A DNA stretch of 64,000 nt from positions 38,385 to 102,384 of the forward strand of contig CAJUPW010000001.1 of assembly GCA_910588635.1 (NCBI GenBank). Reading direction: 5' to 3'. The translations under genes and the position numbers were made by a program. The notes under the pieces are model-generated. The model worked only from the letters and a program-made list of their open reading frames with translations, was not told where the DNA came from and searched no databases. Shown one piece after another: positions 47,478 through 56,744 of the stretch. How positions within the stretch are numbered: position 1 is the stretch's first letter; the number at the start of each line of letters is the position of its first letter. The stretch comes from an uncultured Oscillospiraceae bacterium (GTDB lineage Bacteria > Bacillota > Clostridia > Oscillospirales > Oscillospiraceae).

Positions 47478-50400
47478 ATGAACAAAATGATCCGCCAGCT
47501 GAACCGCGATATTTTAGAGGCCCTGGCCGCCCGGCGGCCGGGGGGCGTTTTGACCAGCCGCAAGGTTCTCCAGCGGCTGATGAACGCCCCCGCCTGGGAC
47601 GAGGGGCTGTCCGCCCTGTTTCCCATCCGGGAGCGGCTGAGCTGCGCCCGCATTCTGGAGCTGTGCGCCCCTGTCCTGAGCGCGCTGTGTCCCGTTCCGC
47701 CCAAGGAGGGCTGGGGGAAGTTCACCTACCAGTACGTCTGCCGCCTCATGTTCCCCGAGGGCGGCTTTGCCCCCGAGGCGGAGCGGTGCGGCGGAGGGGC
47801 GGAGTTCTACCTGGCAGTCCTCCAGGTTCTGCTGGACCACGAGCGCTCCGTCCTGCCCTTCGACCCCATGCTGGACTTTCAGTTTCTCGCCGAGGAGGAG
47901 TACGAGGCCTGCGATAAGGCCAGGGAGTACCGCCGCTTTCTGGCCGCGTGGCGGGGGGAGTTTCTCTACGAGCTGATGCGCCTGGGGATGGAGTTCACCC
48001 CCTTCAAAACCCTGAGCCACATCGCCGGGGTCCACCACATCGCCATGACCGCCGCCCGGGGGCTGGCACAGGCCGGGGTGGATGTGGACCTGGCCCTCAT
48101 CTCCGGAGCCGCCGCCGCCCACGACGTGGGCAAGTTCGGCTGCCGCCCCGGGGAGCGGGTGCCCTACCTCCACTACTACTACACCGACCAGTGGCTGCTG
48201 GAGCGGAAGATGGAGGACATCAGCCACATCGCCTCCAACCACTCCACCTGGGATCTGGAGCTGGAGTCCCTGTCAGTGGAGTCTCTGCTGCTCATCTACG
48301 CCGACTTCCGCTCCAAGTCGGAGCGGGACAGGGAGGGCAACGAGATTGTGGTCCTCTACCCCCTGGACCAGTCCTTCCAGGTGATCCTGTCCAAGCTGGA
48401 CAACGTGGACCGGAAAAAACGGCGGCGGTACGAGTTCGTCTACGGCAAGCTCCACGACTTTGAAGACTATATGCGCCGCCTGGGGGTGGACGTGGACCTG
48501 ACCGGCCGGCGGCAGGAGCCCGCCCCGGCAAAGGACCCCGCCCTCATGGGCCCGGAGGAGACCCTGGACAGCCTAATCCTCCTCTCGGTGGAGCACAATC
48601 TGCAGCTGATGCACATGCTGTCCAACGAGCAGAAGTTCGGCAATATCATCGAGGCCGCCCGCTCCACCAAGAGCTGGCAGCAGCTCCGGGCCTACCTCAA
48701 CGTGTTCGAGGAGTACTTCACCTACCTGTCGGTGCGGCAGAAAACCCAGGCGCTGTCCTTCCTCTACGAGCTGCTGATGCACCGTGAGGGCGATATCCGC
48801 CGTCAGGCCGGCGCCCTCATCGGTCAGATCGTGGCCCGGTTCCACCTGGTCTACCGCAAGGAAGTGCCCGCCGACGCCCAGAACGACCCGGCGGAGGAGG
48901 TCCCCTTCACCCTGTGGAGCCAATACCTGGACATGATTATCTTCCCCGACCACAAGACCACCCCCCAGCAGCGCTCCCACATCAGCTACACCTTGAAGCT
49001 GGTGGTGGAGTCCATGCTGAATCACGCCCGGCCTGGGGACATCCCCCGCTTCCTGGACTCCCTTCTGCGCTATTTCAACGACCCAGAGCACACAGACGAC
49101 GATACCGCCTTCACTCTGCTGGACGCCGCCCGCTACCTGCCCCCCAAGCACTACGGGGAGGAGACAAGGGAGAAAATGGTGGATTTCGCCGCCCACTTCG
49201 CCGCCTCCGGGGACCCGCGGGTGGTCACCGCCGCCCTCCAGTTCCTCCGGGAGACCGTGCGCAACATCCCCCGCAGCCACCCCCAGATGGCCCGCATCGC
49301 CGACCTGGTGGAGTCCATTCCCTCCGGCCAGCTCACCACCGTGTTTTTGAAGTGCCGCATCCTCCGCCGGGCGGGGCGGGACGTGTCCGCCCTGGAGAAT
49401 ACCCTGTACCGTACCGATATCACCAGCGAGGTCTTTCTGGACAACCTGAAAATCGCCACCCCCTGGATCGTCAAGGTGGCCGGCGTGGAGCTGCTCCGGG
49501 ATCAGGTGGAGCACGGGGTGGAGTCCCACGTCCTCCACATCGCCACCCACTTCTCCAATCTGGTGAAGGTGTCCGAGCGGGTGGTGGTGCGGCACACCGC
49601 CGGCTCCGCCCTGGTGCACACCCTGTCCCTGCTCCGCCGGGAGCAGCGCAACGAGGTGGTGGTGGAGCTGGGCAAGGGGCTGGAGATGGGCCAGTATGAA
49701 ATTTCCAAGTACATCCCCCAGTACCTGGGGGAGGCCGCCCTCTACCTCCACCCCAGCGAGCTGGACGAGCAGGTGCTGTGGCTCAAAACCCTTCTCGGCT
49801 CCCCCAACGACTCCGCCGTGGCCGGGGCTCTGAACACCATCGCCGTGCTGCTCCAGCACTACCCCGCCTACCAGCAGCGCTTCCCTGAGAAGCGGGAGGT
49901 CTGCGAGGCGCGGCGGCAGGAGCTGCTGGGCCTGCTCCTTCAAGGGCTGGCCCACTACCGGGAGACGGTGCGGCAGGAGTCTCTGCTGGTCACCGGCAAG
50001 CTGCTCTTCGACAGCCCTTCACTGACCATGGAGGAGAAAGCCCGGCTGTTCTCCCTCAGCTACCGCAAGCTGCTCTTTCTCACCCAGGAGTCCTCCTCCC
50101 GGCAGGACGGCCTCACCTTCTTCTATCGGGCGGCCGCCCTGGCCCACATCAACCGCTTTATCGCCTTGCGGCGGCTGGACCACGGCCCCTTCACCTTTGA
50201 GAAGCCCCGGAAGATCGCCTTCTTCCCCGGCACCTTCGACCCCTTCACCTTGTCCCACAAGGGCATTGCCCACGCCATCCGTGACCTGGGCTTCGAGGTC
50301 TATCTGGCGGTGGACGAGTTCTCCTGGTCCAAGAAGGCCCAGCCCCACCTGATCCGCCGTCAGATCGTCAATCTGTCCATCGCCGGCGATTTCCATATCC

Positions 50401-52274
50401 ACCTGTTCCCCGACGATATCCCGGTTAACATCGCCAATCCCGCCGACCTGCGGCGGCTGACGGAGCTGTTCCCCGAACAGCAGGTGTACATCGTGGCGGG
50501 CAGCGACGTGGTGGCCAACGCCTCCGCCTACAAGGCCGAGCCGGCGCCCTTCTCCGTCCGCCGGATGAACCACGTCATCTTCCGCCGGGCCGGAGAGGCC
50601 GAGCTGCCCGCCCCTCTGCCCATCACGGGGAAGGTCATCCAGCTCCAGCTTCCCCCCCACCTGGAGGACATCAGCTCCACCCGCATCCGGGAGAACGTGG
50701 ACCTGAACCGGGATATTTCCAACTTTATTGACCCCGTGATTCAGGACTTTATCTACCAGAACGGCCTGTACCTCCGGGACAGCCAGGACAAGCCCATGCT
50801 GGGGGCCGGCGACCTGGATTTCCAGTGGGTGGGCCAGCCCGACCCCATCCTGCTCAACAGCCTCACCGCCGGCCTGCCCGACCGGGAGACGCTGCGCACC
50901 GCCATCTCCGACCGGGGCGACTGGGTGCTGCTGCTGCGCCGGGCGGGGAGCGGGGACATTTTGGGCTACATCGCCTACCGCACCCTCACCACCTCCCAGC
51001 TGTTTACCGCCCTGGGGGACACAGGGCTTGCCAACCGGGTCCGCCTGCGGGCGGCGGGCAAGACCATTCTCATCACCGCTCTGGCCGCCGACGGCAGCCA
51101 CCGCTTCAAGGATTACCACCAGCTGCTGCTGTGCGAGCTGCTGGCCCGGTCCCTGGAGGAGGGCTGCGTCTATGGGGTGTTCCGCCCCCACGACGGCCGC
51201 ATCGACGACCGGCTGGAGGACGTGCTCCTCCGCACCGGCTTTTTGGCCCGGGAGGCGGGCCGGCCCCTCTGGGAGACCGACATGCACGCCCCCACCACTC
51301 TGATTCAAAATCTGGAGACCACCATTCAGGAGCCCCTGGCCCAGAACCACCGGGTGCTCTCCGCCATCCGACGCAGCCACCAGGGCCTCCAGCGGGCCCT
51401 GGCCAGGCTCTACCCCGGCTCGCTGATGCTCACCCTGTCCGCCGACATCATTCACCAGCGGCTGCTGGAGAAGATCACCGCTTACAACAGCGTGCCCGCC
51501 GTCCCCACCACCCCCCGGGTACTGGGGGAGAACATGTGCGTCCCCTACGGCAAGCTGCTCCGGGGCAAGACGGTGCCCAACACGGTGACCAAGACCATCC
51601 ACACCGACCGGGTCTACTCCCCCGACCTGTCGGAGAGCGTGATGGAGCCCTTCCCCTACTACGCCCCCATTCCCAGCCAGATCAGGACCATCAAGTCCTT
51701 CGACCGGCCGGTGATTCTGGTGGACGACCTGATGCACCCCGGCTTCCGCTTCAAGGCCCTGGACCCCATCCTGCGCCAGGAGGGAGTGCCCATCCGCATG
51801 GTGCTGGTGGGGGTGCTGTCCGGCTACGGCAAGGACCTGATGGACCACTGGGAGCGGCCGGTGGACTCGGTCTATTACCTGCCCACCCTGCGCCAGTGGT
51901 TCATCGAGGCCACCCTGTACCCCTTCATCGGCGGCAACACCGTCCGCCGGCCCGGCTCGCCGGTGCCTGGCCTGCTGCCCGGCATCAACCACATCCTGCC
52001 CTACGCCAAGCCCCTCTACCAGGAGGAGTGCGGGCGGGAGGCGGTGTTCCAGCTCTCCCGTACATGCCTGGAGGGGGCGCTGGACGTGATCCGCACCCTG
52101 GAACAGGAGTACCGCATCCTCTACGGCCGCAACCTGACCCTGGCCCGGCTGCCCGAGGCGGTCATCCTCCCCCTGTGCCCCGACAAGGGCACCTGCCTGC
52201 ACTACGACCCCACCCTGTCCGCCTCCGTCTACCTGGAGAACGACCTGGAACAGCTGCTGCGGCAGAACCAATGA
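47478..52274 (+). CDS. Giant multidomain protein: HD, HEAT-like, NadD-like, GNAT-like, PRTase-like
   Basis: A 1598-residue cytoplasmic protein. An HD phosphohydrolase domain (about 170-300) has HIAGVHHIAMTA and AAAHDVGKFG. A long helical middle (about 370-890) reads as HEAT-type repeats. Residues about 912-1095 form a NadD-like nucleotidyltransferase with FFPGTFDPFTLSHKG and ISSTRIREN. About 1140-1265 resembles a GNAT fold. Around 1410, VILVDDLMHPGFR resembles the PRPP loop of type I phosphoribosyltransferases. The ATG at 47478 has GGGGTGA upstream. Conserved relatives of unknown role occur in clostridia; the combination suggests nucleotide or NAD salvage or signalling, but this is inference. 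Confidence 0.8.
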   Translation: MNKMIRQLNRDILEALAARRPGGVLTSRKVLQRLMNAPAWDEGLSALFPIRERLSCARILELCAPVLSALCPVPPKEGWGKFTYQYVCRLMFPEGGFAPEAERCGGGAEFYLAVLQVLLDHERSVLPFDPMLDFQFLAEEEYEACDKAREYRRFLAAWRGEFLYELMRLGMEFTPFKTLSHIAGVHHIAMTAARGLAQAGVDVDLALISGAAAAHDVGKFGCRPGERVPYLHYYYTDQWLLERKMEDISHIASNHSTWDLELESLSVESLLLIYADFRSKSERDREGNEIVVLYPLDQSFQVILSKLDNVDRKKRRRYEFVYGKLHDFEDYMRRLGVDVDLTGRRQEPAPAKDPALMGPEETLDSLILLSVEHNLQLMHMLSNEQKFGNIIEAARSTKSWQQLRAYLNVFEEYFTYLSVRQKTQALSFLYELLMHREGDIRRQAGALIGQIVARFHLVYRKEVPADAQNDPAEEVPFTLWSQYLDMIIFPDHKTTPQQRSHISYTLKLVVESMLNHARPGDIPRFLDSLLRYFNDPEHTDDDTAFTLLDAARYLPPKHYGEETREKMVDFAAHFAASGDPRVVTAALQFLRETVRNIPRSHPQMARIADLVESIPSGQLTTVFLKCRILRRAGRDVSALENTLYRTDITSEVFLDNLKIATPWIVKVAGVELLRDQVEHGVESHVLHIATHFSNLVKVSERVVVRHTAGSALVHTLSLLRREQRNEVVVELGKGLEMGQYEISKYIPQYLGEAALYLHPSELDEQVLWLKTLLGSPNDSAVAGALNTIAVLLQHYPAYQQRFPEKREVCEARRQELLGLLLQGLAHYRETVRQESLLVTGKLLFDSPSLTMEEKARLFSLSYRKLLFLTQESSSRQDGLTFFYRAAALAHINRFIALRRLDHGPFTFEKPRKIAFFPGTFDPFTLSHKGIAHAIRDLGFEVYLAVDEFSWSKKAQPHLIRRQIVNLSIAGDFHIHLFPDDIPVNIANPADLRRLTELFPEQQVYIVAGSDVVANASAYKAEPAPFSVRRMNHVIFRRAGEAELPAPLPITGKVIQLQLPPHLEDISSTRIRENVDLNRDISNFIDPVIQDFIYQNGLYLRDSQDKPMLGAGDLDFQWVGQPDPILLNSLTAGLPDRETLRTAISDRGDWVLLLRRAGSGDILGYIAYRTLTTSQLFTALGDTGLANRVRLRAAGKTILITALAADGSHRFKDYHQLLLCELLARSLEEGCVYGVFRPHDGRIDDRLEDVLLRTGFLAREAGRPLWETDMHAPTTLIQNLETTIQEPLAQNHRVLSAIRRSHQGLQRALARLYPGSLMLTLSADIIHQRLLEKITAYNSVPAVPTTPRVLGENMCVPYGKLLRGKTVPNTVTKTIHTDRVYSPDLSESVMEPFPYYAPIPSQIRTIKSFDRPVILVDDLMHPGFRFKALDPILRQEGVPIRMVLVGVLSGYGKDLMDHWERPVDSVYYLPTLRQWFIEATLYPFIGGNTVRRPGSPVPGLLPGINHILPYAKPLYQEECGREAVFQLSRTCLEGALDVIRTLEQEYRILYGRNLTLARLPEAVILPLCPDKGTCLHYDPTLSASVYLENDLEQLLRQNQ

Positions 52275-52304
52275 CCCGCCCCACCGTCAAAAACCGAGGC
52301 AACC

Positions 52305-52326
52305 GGGGCGGCACAGAGGCCGCCCC
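52305..52326. repeat. Small GGGGCGGC/GCCGCCCC dyad
   Basis: An 8-bp perfect stem ending in CCTAC, 31 bp past the giant gene. It resembles half of the interspersed repeat seen at 4390 and 16824 and may be a decayed copy. Confidence 0.4.
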
Positions 52327-52364
52327 TACCAACAGATAAATCAAATACCGGAAGTGATATTATC

Positions 52365-53651
52365 ATGTATTATTACAACGTAAAGGGCGCCGCCCTAGCC
52401 TCACTCGTCCCCTTGGAGGGCTTCGGACCCCAGACCGAGCCCGCCAACAGCTGGCGGATGTTCGCCGCCGTCCCCGGCGACCCGGTGCTGGGCCGAGGGT
52501 CCTTCAAGGTGAACCACCCCGGCCAGCTGCTGGCCGGACACGGCCTGGAGGCGCTGGACGCCTCCCGCCTGCCCGGCTTTGACGACGGCCCCACCAGCGC
52601 CCTGGTCAACGGGGAGGCGGTTTCCATGGAGCTGGACGAGACCGTCCGGCAGGCCATCGCCGACGGCCGGCTCACCGCCCTCAATACCGCCCGCCCCGGC
52701 TGGGAAGAGCTTCTGCACTGGTCCTACCACTCCGACAAAAAGCGGGTGAATATCCTGGCCATCGGCGACGTGGGCTCCACCCTTCTCACCGGGCTGAAGC
52801 TGCTGGGGGGAGACGCCATCTCCTCCATCGGCATCTGCGACCTCTCCGACCAGATCACCGCCCGGTGGGAGTTTGAGATGGGTCAGATCAATTTGCCCTG
52901 GAATTACGAGCTGTTTCCCGAGGTGGAGGTCATCTCTCCGGACCAGCTCTTCGACTGCGACATGTTCGTCTTTGTGGCCTCCAAGGGCATCCCCCCGGTG
53001 GGCTCCCAGGTGAAGGACGTGCGCATGGCCCAGTTCGAGGCCAATGCGGGCATCGTAAAGCACTACGCCAGAATGGCCCGGGAGAAGGAGTTCCGGGGAC
53101 TTTGGTGCGCCGTGTCCGACCCGGTGGACCCCCTGGCCAAGACTGCCTATCTGGAGAGCAACAAGGACGGGAACGGAAACTGGGACGGCAGGGGACTGCG
53201 GCCCGAGCAGGTCCAGGGCTTCGGCCTGGGGGTGATGAACGCCCGGGCGGCCTACTTCGCCAAGCGGGACCCGAAATTGGCCTCCTTCCTCAGCGAGGGC
53301 CGGTCCTTCGGCCCCCACGGCACAGGGCTGTTTATCGCCAACTCCATCGACCATTACGACGAGGAGCTGTCTCAGGAGCTGACCCGCCTCACCGTCACCG
53401 CCAACCTGAAAATGCGTGAGATGGGCTTCAAGCCCTATGTGGCCCCCGCCCTGTCCTCCGGGGCACTGTCGCTGCTGCTCACCCTCCGGGGGGAGTGGCA
53501 CTGCGGGTCGGTGTTCCTGGACGGGGTGTATATGGGCGTGAAAAACCGCTACACCCCCGCCGGGGTGGAGACCGAGCTGCTGCCCCGCATCCCCGATCCC
53601 CTCTTCGCCCACATTCAGGAGGCGGCGGAGCACCTGAAAAGCATTCTTTAA
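52365..53651 (+). CDS. Lactate/malate dehydrogenase-like protein
   Basis: A 428-residue NAD-binding protein, longer than LDH/MDH (about 310-330). An N-terminal extension of about 125 residues precedes the Rossmann fold (VNILAIGDVGSTLLTGLKLL, then ICDLS), a SDPVDPLA substrate-loop-like segment, and GPHGTGLFIANS. The catalytic His and Arg set of classical LDH is not clear, so activity is uncertain. It is followed 12 bp later by a flavoprotein gene in the same unit. Confidence 0.8.
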   Translation: MYYYNVKGAALASLVPLEGFGPQTEPANSWRMFAAVPGDPVLGRGSFKVNHPGQLLAGHGLEALDASRLPGFDDGPTSALVNGEAVSMELDETVRQAIADGRLTALNTARPGWEELLHWSYHSDKKRVNILAIGDVGSTLLTGLKLLGGDAISSIGICDLSDQITARWEFEMGQINLPWNYELFPEVEVISPDQLFDCDMFVFVASKGIPPVGSQVKDVRMAQFEANAGIVKHYARMAREKEFRGLWCAVSDPVDPLAKTAYLESNKDGNGNWDGRGLRPEQVQGFGLGVMNARAAYFAKRDPKLASFLSEGRSFGPHGTGLFIANSIDHYDEELSQELTRLTVTANLKMREMGFKPYVAPALSSGALSLLLTLRGEWHCGSVFLDGVYMGVKNRYTPAGVETELLPRIPDPLFAHIQEAAEHLKSIL

Positions 53652-53663
53652 GAAGGTGGAATC

Positions 53664-54725
53664 ATGTCCATTACCCTGATCCATCCCGCTCCCGACTCCG
53701 GCTGGGCCGGCCAGCGGCTGAACGGCATTTTGAAGCAGGCCCTGGCCGGGCGGGAGGTCCGCACAGTGAGGACGGCGGAGGAGCTGTCCGGCCTGGAGGG
53801 CCGGCGGCTGCTGCTGGCTCTGCCCCTGGGGGACACGGGGGTCAATCTGGAGTACACGCGGATGCTCTCCCGGCTGCGGAGGGAGCCAAAACTGCTGGAG
53901 GGCTGCACCGGCGGGCTCATCGTGGACGGGGCCGGCGAGCTATACACCAAGTCCGCCGCCGCCGAGGCCGTTCTGGCCATGAACCGGGCGGGCTGCGCCC
54001 TGGTGGGCCGGCCCCTGGTGGAGGGCACCGGCTCCCTGGCCAACTTCGCCGTCCAGGCCAAAAATCTGGGCGCCGGCCTGATGGGGGCCTACCGCCACGC
54101 CGCCGCCGAGCTGGCCGGGCAGGTGGAGAGCTTCGGCTTTCCCAAAAAGGAGCGGCCGGAGGTGCTGGTCCTCCACGCCTCCAGCCACCACACCTCCAAC
54201 ACCATGGACCTGTGGTCCAAGGTGCGGGAACGGGTGGAAGGGCGGTGTGACCTCCGGGAGATCGGCCTGCGCAACGGCACTCTGTCTGACTGCTCCGGCT
54301 GTCCCTACACCATGTGCCTCCACTTCGGCGAGCAGGGGGGCTGCTTCTACGGCGGCGTGATGCAGGATGAGGTCTACCCCGCCGTCCGGGCCGCCGACGC
54401 CCTGGTGCTGCTGTGTCCCAACTACAACGATGCCCTGTCCGCCAACCTCACCGCCTGCATCAACCGGCTCACCGCCCTGTTCCGCCAGACCCGGTTCTAC
54501 GACAAGGCCGTCTTTGCCGTGGTAGTCTCCGGCTACTCCGGAGGGGATACGGTGGCCCGGCAGGTAATCTCCGCCATGAATATGAACAAGTCCTTCTACC
54601 TCCCCAGCCGCTTCGCCCTTATCGAGACCGCCAACGATCCCGGCCAAGCCCTGGCCCTTCCGGGGATCGGGGAGCGGCTGGAGGGCTTCGCGCAAAATAT
54701 CCTGGACACGCTGTGCCTGTCATGA
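53664..54725 (+). CDS. Flavodoxin-like / NADPH-dependent FMN reductase-type protein
   Basis: A 353-residue protein. The N-terminal half is unrecognised. The C-terminal half (about 168-350) has a flavodoxin-like FMN-reductase pattern: LVLHASSHHTSNTMDLW phosphate loop, CSGCPYTMCL, and LVLLCPNYNDALSANLTACI. It is probably paired with the dehydrogenase upstream. Confidence 0.8.
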   Translation: MSITLIHPAPDSGWAGQRLNGILKQALAGREVRTVRTAEELSGLEGRRLLLALPLGDTGVNLEYTRMLSRLRREPKLLEGCTGGLIVDGAGELYTKSAAAEAVLAMNRAGCALVGRPLVEGTGSLANFAVQAKNLGAGLMGAYRHAAAELAGQVESFGFPKKERPEVLVLHASSHHTSNTMDLWSKVRERVEGRCDLREIGLRNGTLSDCSGCPYTMCLHFGEQGGCFYGGVMQDEVYPAVRAADALVLLCPNYNDALSANLTACINRLTALFRQTRFYDKAVFAVVVSGYSGGDTVARQVISAMNMNKSFYLPSRFALIETANDPGQALALPGIGERLEGFAQNILDTLCLS

Positions 54726-54728
54726 TAG

Positions 54729-54764
54729 AAACCGCCGCAGGTTGGAACCTGCGGCGGTTTTTCT
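54729..54764. terminator. Terminator of the dehydrogenase/flavoprotein unit
   Basis: AAACCGCCGCAGGTT / AACCTGCGGCGGTTT with a GG loop and TTTTTCTT on the plus strand. It abuts the stop of the converging ABC permease and may serve both. Confidence 0.92.
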
Positions 54765-55534
54765 TACTCCAGATTCAGCTTGTACTCCAGAATCCAGCAC
54801 ACGGCGGCCAGAAAAACAGCGGCGGGGATGAGCATAATGGCGACGGCGGTGAGCATGGAGCCGTAAGCGTTGACTGTGGCCATATTCATCAGGGACCGGA
54901 CAACGCGGACAGAAAACACCCGTCCATACACGTTCGAGATCAAAATATACAGCCCGATAAAGGACGCGACGCTGATGAGCCTCCGGTGCCGGGAGAACAG
55001 GTGCCCCATGGCCATAGCCAGATACATGGACGCGATGAGGAGCACGACAAAGGAGAGGATCACCAGAAAGAACTCCGCCGCCAGGACCAGCATATCCGGG
55101 TGCTTCATGATCCCCCGGAAGATATCCCTCCAGAGCGGAAATTGAATCAGGTCAGGCAGATTCAGGGGGAGCATGAGCGCGGGAGAGAAGAACGCCACAA
55201 CCCCGCAGCCCACCCAGGTGACCACGCCGCAGATCAGCTTGGACAGAACCAGCTGCCAGGGCCGGACAGGGAGCGTGTGCATGAGATAACCCTCGTCCCC
55301 CAGCAGCCCCTTGGAAAAGCGGTTGACCACAAAGATGACGGCGATGACGAACATGGCCACAATGACACATATAAAGGCGAACATGAACAGACCGTCTTCG
55401 CTCAGGATGGCGTTGTCTGTGTCCTGAAACAAGGTGAATCTGTTCACCAGAGCCAGGGCCAGCGCCGCCCCCCAGACCAGGGAAAACTGCTTCCACATGG
55501 CACGGAAGTCGTATTTCAGCAGCTTAAACAGCAT
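54764..55534 (-). CDS. ABC-2-type permease of the GntR operon
   Basis: A 256-residue protein with about six membrane helices. The N-terminal MLFKLLKYDFRAMWKQFSLV is typical of small clostridial ABC permeases. The start overlaps the ATPase end by 11 bp. It is the last gene of GntR-ATPase-permease. Confidence 0.86.
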   Translation of the reverse strand: MLFKLLKYDFRAMWKQFSLVWGAALALALVNRFTLFQDTDNAILSEDGLFMFAFICVIVAMFVIAVIFVVNRFSKGLLGDEGYLMHTLPVRPWQLVLSKLICGVVTWVGCGVVAFFSPALMLPLNLPDLIQFPLWRDIFRGIMKHPDMLVLAAEFFLVILSFVVLLIASMYLAMAMGHLFSRHRRLISVASFIGLYILISNVYGRVFSVRVVRSLMNMATVNAYGSMLTAVAIMLIPAAVFLAAVCWILEYKLNLE

Positions 55535-56261
55535 CGTCTTCTCCTCCTTCCCACATGGGCTGGGCCCGGAAAATCTCCCGGAAGAGGGCGTCCACGCTCT
55601 TGCCCTCCTTCTCCCGGATATCGTCCACCGTAGTGTGGAGCATGATTTTTCCCTCCTTCAGGAAAATGGCCTCGTCCAGCACCTTCTCGATGTCGGAGAT
55701 CAGGTGGGTGGACAGCAGAACGGTGCCCTCCGGGTTGTAGTTGGTCAGAATGGTGCGCAGAATGAAGTCCCGTGCCGCCGGGTCCACCCCGGCGATGGGC
55801 TCGTCCAGCAGATAGAGCTTTGCCGCCCGGGACATGGCCAGCACCAGCTGCACCTTCTCCTTGGTGCCCTTGGACATGGATTTCAGCCGGTCCTTCGGCT
55901 CCACCCCCAGAGAACGGCACATGGCCAGCGCCTTTTGGCCGTCAAAGTCGGCGTAGAAGTCCTGAAACAGGTCGAAGAGGTCTACCGCCTTCATCCAGTC
56001 GGCAAAGTACATCCGGTCGGGCAGATAGCTCACCACCGACTTGGTGTAGGGGCCGATCTCCTCGCCGTCGATGGCCAGCCAGCCCGTGGTGGGCCGGAGC
56101 AGGCCGCACAGCAGCTTGATGAGGGTAGTCTTGCCGCTGCCGTTGGGCCCCAGCAGGCCCACGATCCGCCCCGGCCCCACCTCCAGGTCCACCCCGCTCA
56201 GGGCGGGGCGCAGGCCGTAGGATTTGTACAGCCCCCGGCACTCAATTAAAAAATCGCTCAT
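55524..56261 (-). CDS. ABC ATPase of the GntR operon
   Basis: A 245-residue ATPase: Walker A GPNGSGKTT, signature degenerate MSKGTKEKVQL, Walker B LYLLDEPIAGVD, H-loop LLSTHL. The ATG at 56261 overlaps the GntR stop by four bases. Similar operons (YtrA/YtrB-like) respond to cell-wall antibiotics. Confidence 0.9.
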   Translation of the reverse strand: MSDFLIECRGLYKSYGLRPALSGVDLEVGPGRIVGLLGPNGSGKTTLIKLLCGLLRPTTGWLAIDGEEIGPYTKSVVSYLPDRMYFADWMKAVDLFDLFQDFYADFDGQKALAMCRSLGVEPKDRLKSMSKGTKEKVQLVLAMSRAAKLYLLDEPIAGVDPAARDFILRTILTNYNPEGTVLLSTHLISDIEKVLDEAIFLKEGKIMLHTTVDDIREKEGKSVDALFREIFRAQPMWEGGEDDAV

Positions 56262-56617
56262 GGTATCTCCTCCTTCAACAGCTCCACTGCCCACTCCCGG
56301 CTGTATCCCAGGGCGGACATAGCCTCGAAATAGTCCCGGACCACCTCGCGGGCCTCCCGCAGGCGGGAGGCCTCCAAAACGGCGGCGTCCCGGGTAACCA
56401 GACGGCCCGCCGTCCGGTCGGCCCTGGCCAGCCCCTCCTGCTCCAGCTGGGCCAGCGCCCGCTGCATGGTGTTGGGGTTGACCCCCGCCTCCGCCGCCAG
56501 CTCCCGGACAGAGGGCAGCCGGCTCCCCGGAGGGTAGACCCCGGCGATGATCCGCCGGGCCAGCTGCTGGCTGAGCTGGGGCCAGATGGGCCGTCCATCG
56601 TCCAGCTTCCAATCCAT
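56258..56617 (-). CDS. GntR-family regulator (YtrA-type)
   Basis: A 119-residue repressor: a winged helix (10-75, PIWPQLSQQLARRIIAGVYP, GSRLPSVRELAAEAGVNPNT) followed by a short C-terminal helix pair, the YtrA subfamily size. It is first of the operon and probably binds the dyad at its promoter. Confidence 0.9.
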   Translation of the reverse strand: MDWKLDDGRPIWPQLSQQLARRIIAGVYPPGSRLPSVRELAAEAGVNPNTMQRALAQLEQEGLARADRTAGRLVTRDAAVLEASRLREAREVVRDYFEAMSALGYSREWAVELLKEEIP

Positions 56618-56640
56618 GGCAGCCACCTCCCACCTCGTTT

Positions 56641-56685
56641 GTATTATGCACTTAATACAATAATACATCCTTTTCCCTTTGTCAA
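56641..56685 (-). promoter_or_regulatory. Promoter and GntR operator
   Basis: Minus-strand TTGACA (56680-56685) and TATTGT (56657-56662), 17 bp apart. An inverted repeat GTATTAT (56641-56647) / ATAATAC (56660-56666) overlaps the -10 and the start site, as expected for a YtrA-type autorepressor. Confidence 0.7.
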
Positions 56686-56708
56686 CCCCTCTGCGCAAAA
56701 AATTTTTA

Positions 56709-56736
56709 CCCCGCCGGAGCGAAAGCTCCGGCGGGG
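56709..56736. terminator. Terminator between mnmE and the GntR operon
   Basis: CCCCGCCGGAGC / GCTCCGGCGGGG around GAAA; TTTTT follows on the plus strand and a T-run lies further on the minus strand. It lies just past the mnmE stop. Confidence 0.85.
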
Positions 56737-56744
56737 CGTTTTTC

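Noticed and set aside
50019..52271. A 750-codon minus-strand frame opposite the giant protein
   Set aside because: Composition is that of an antisense shadow; motifs on the plus strand (NadD-like, ISSTRIREN) are convincing.
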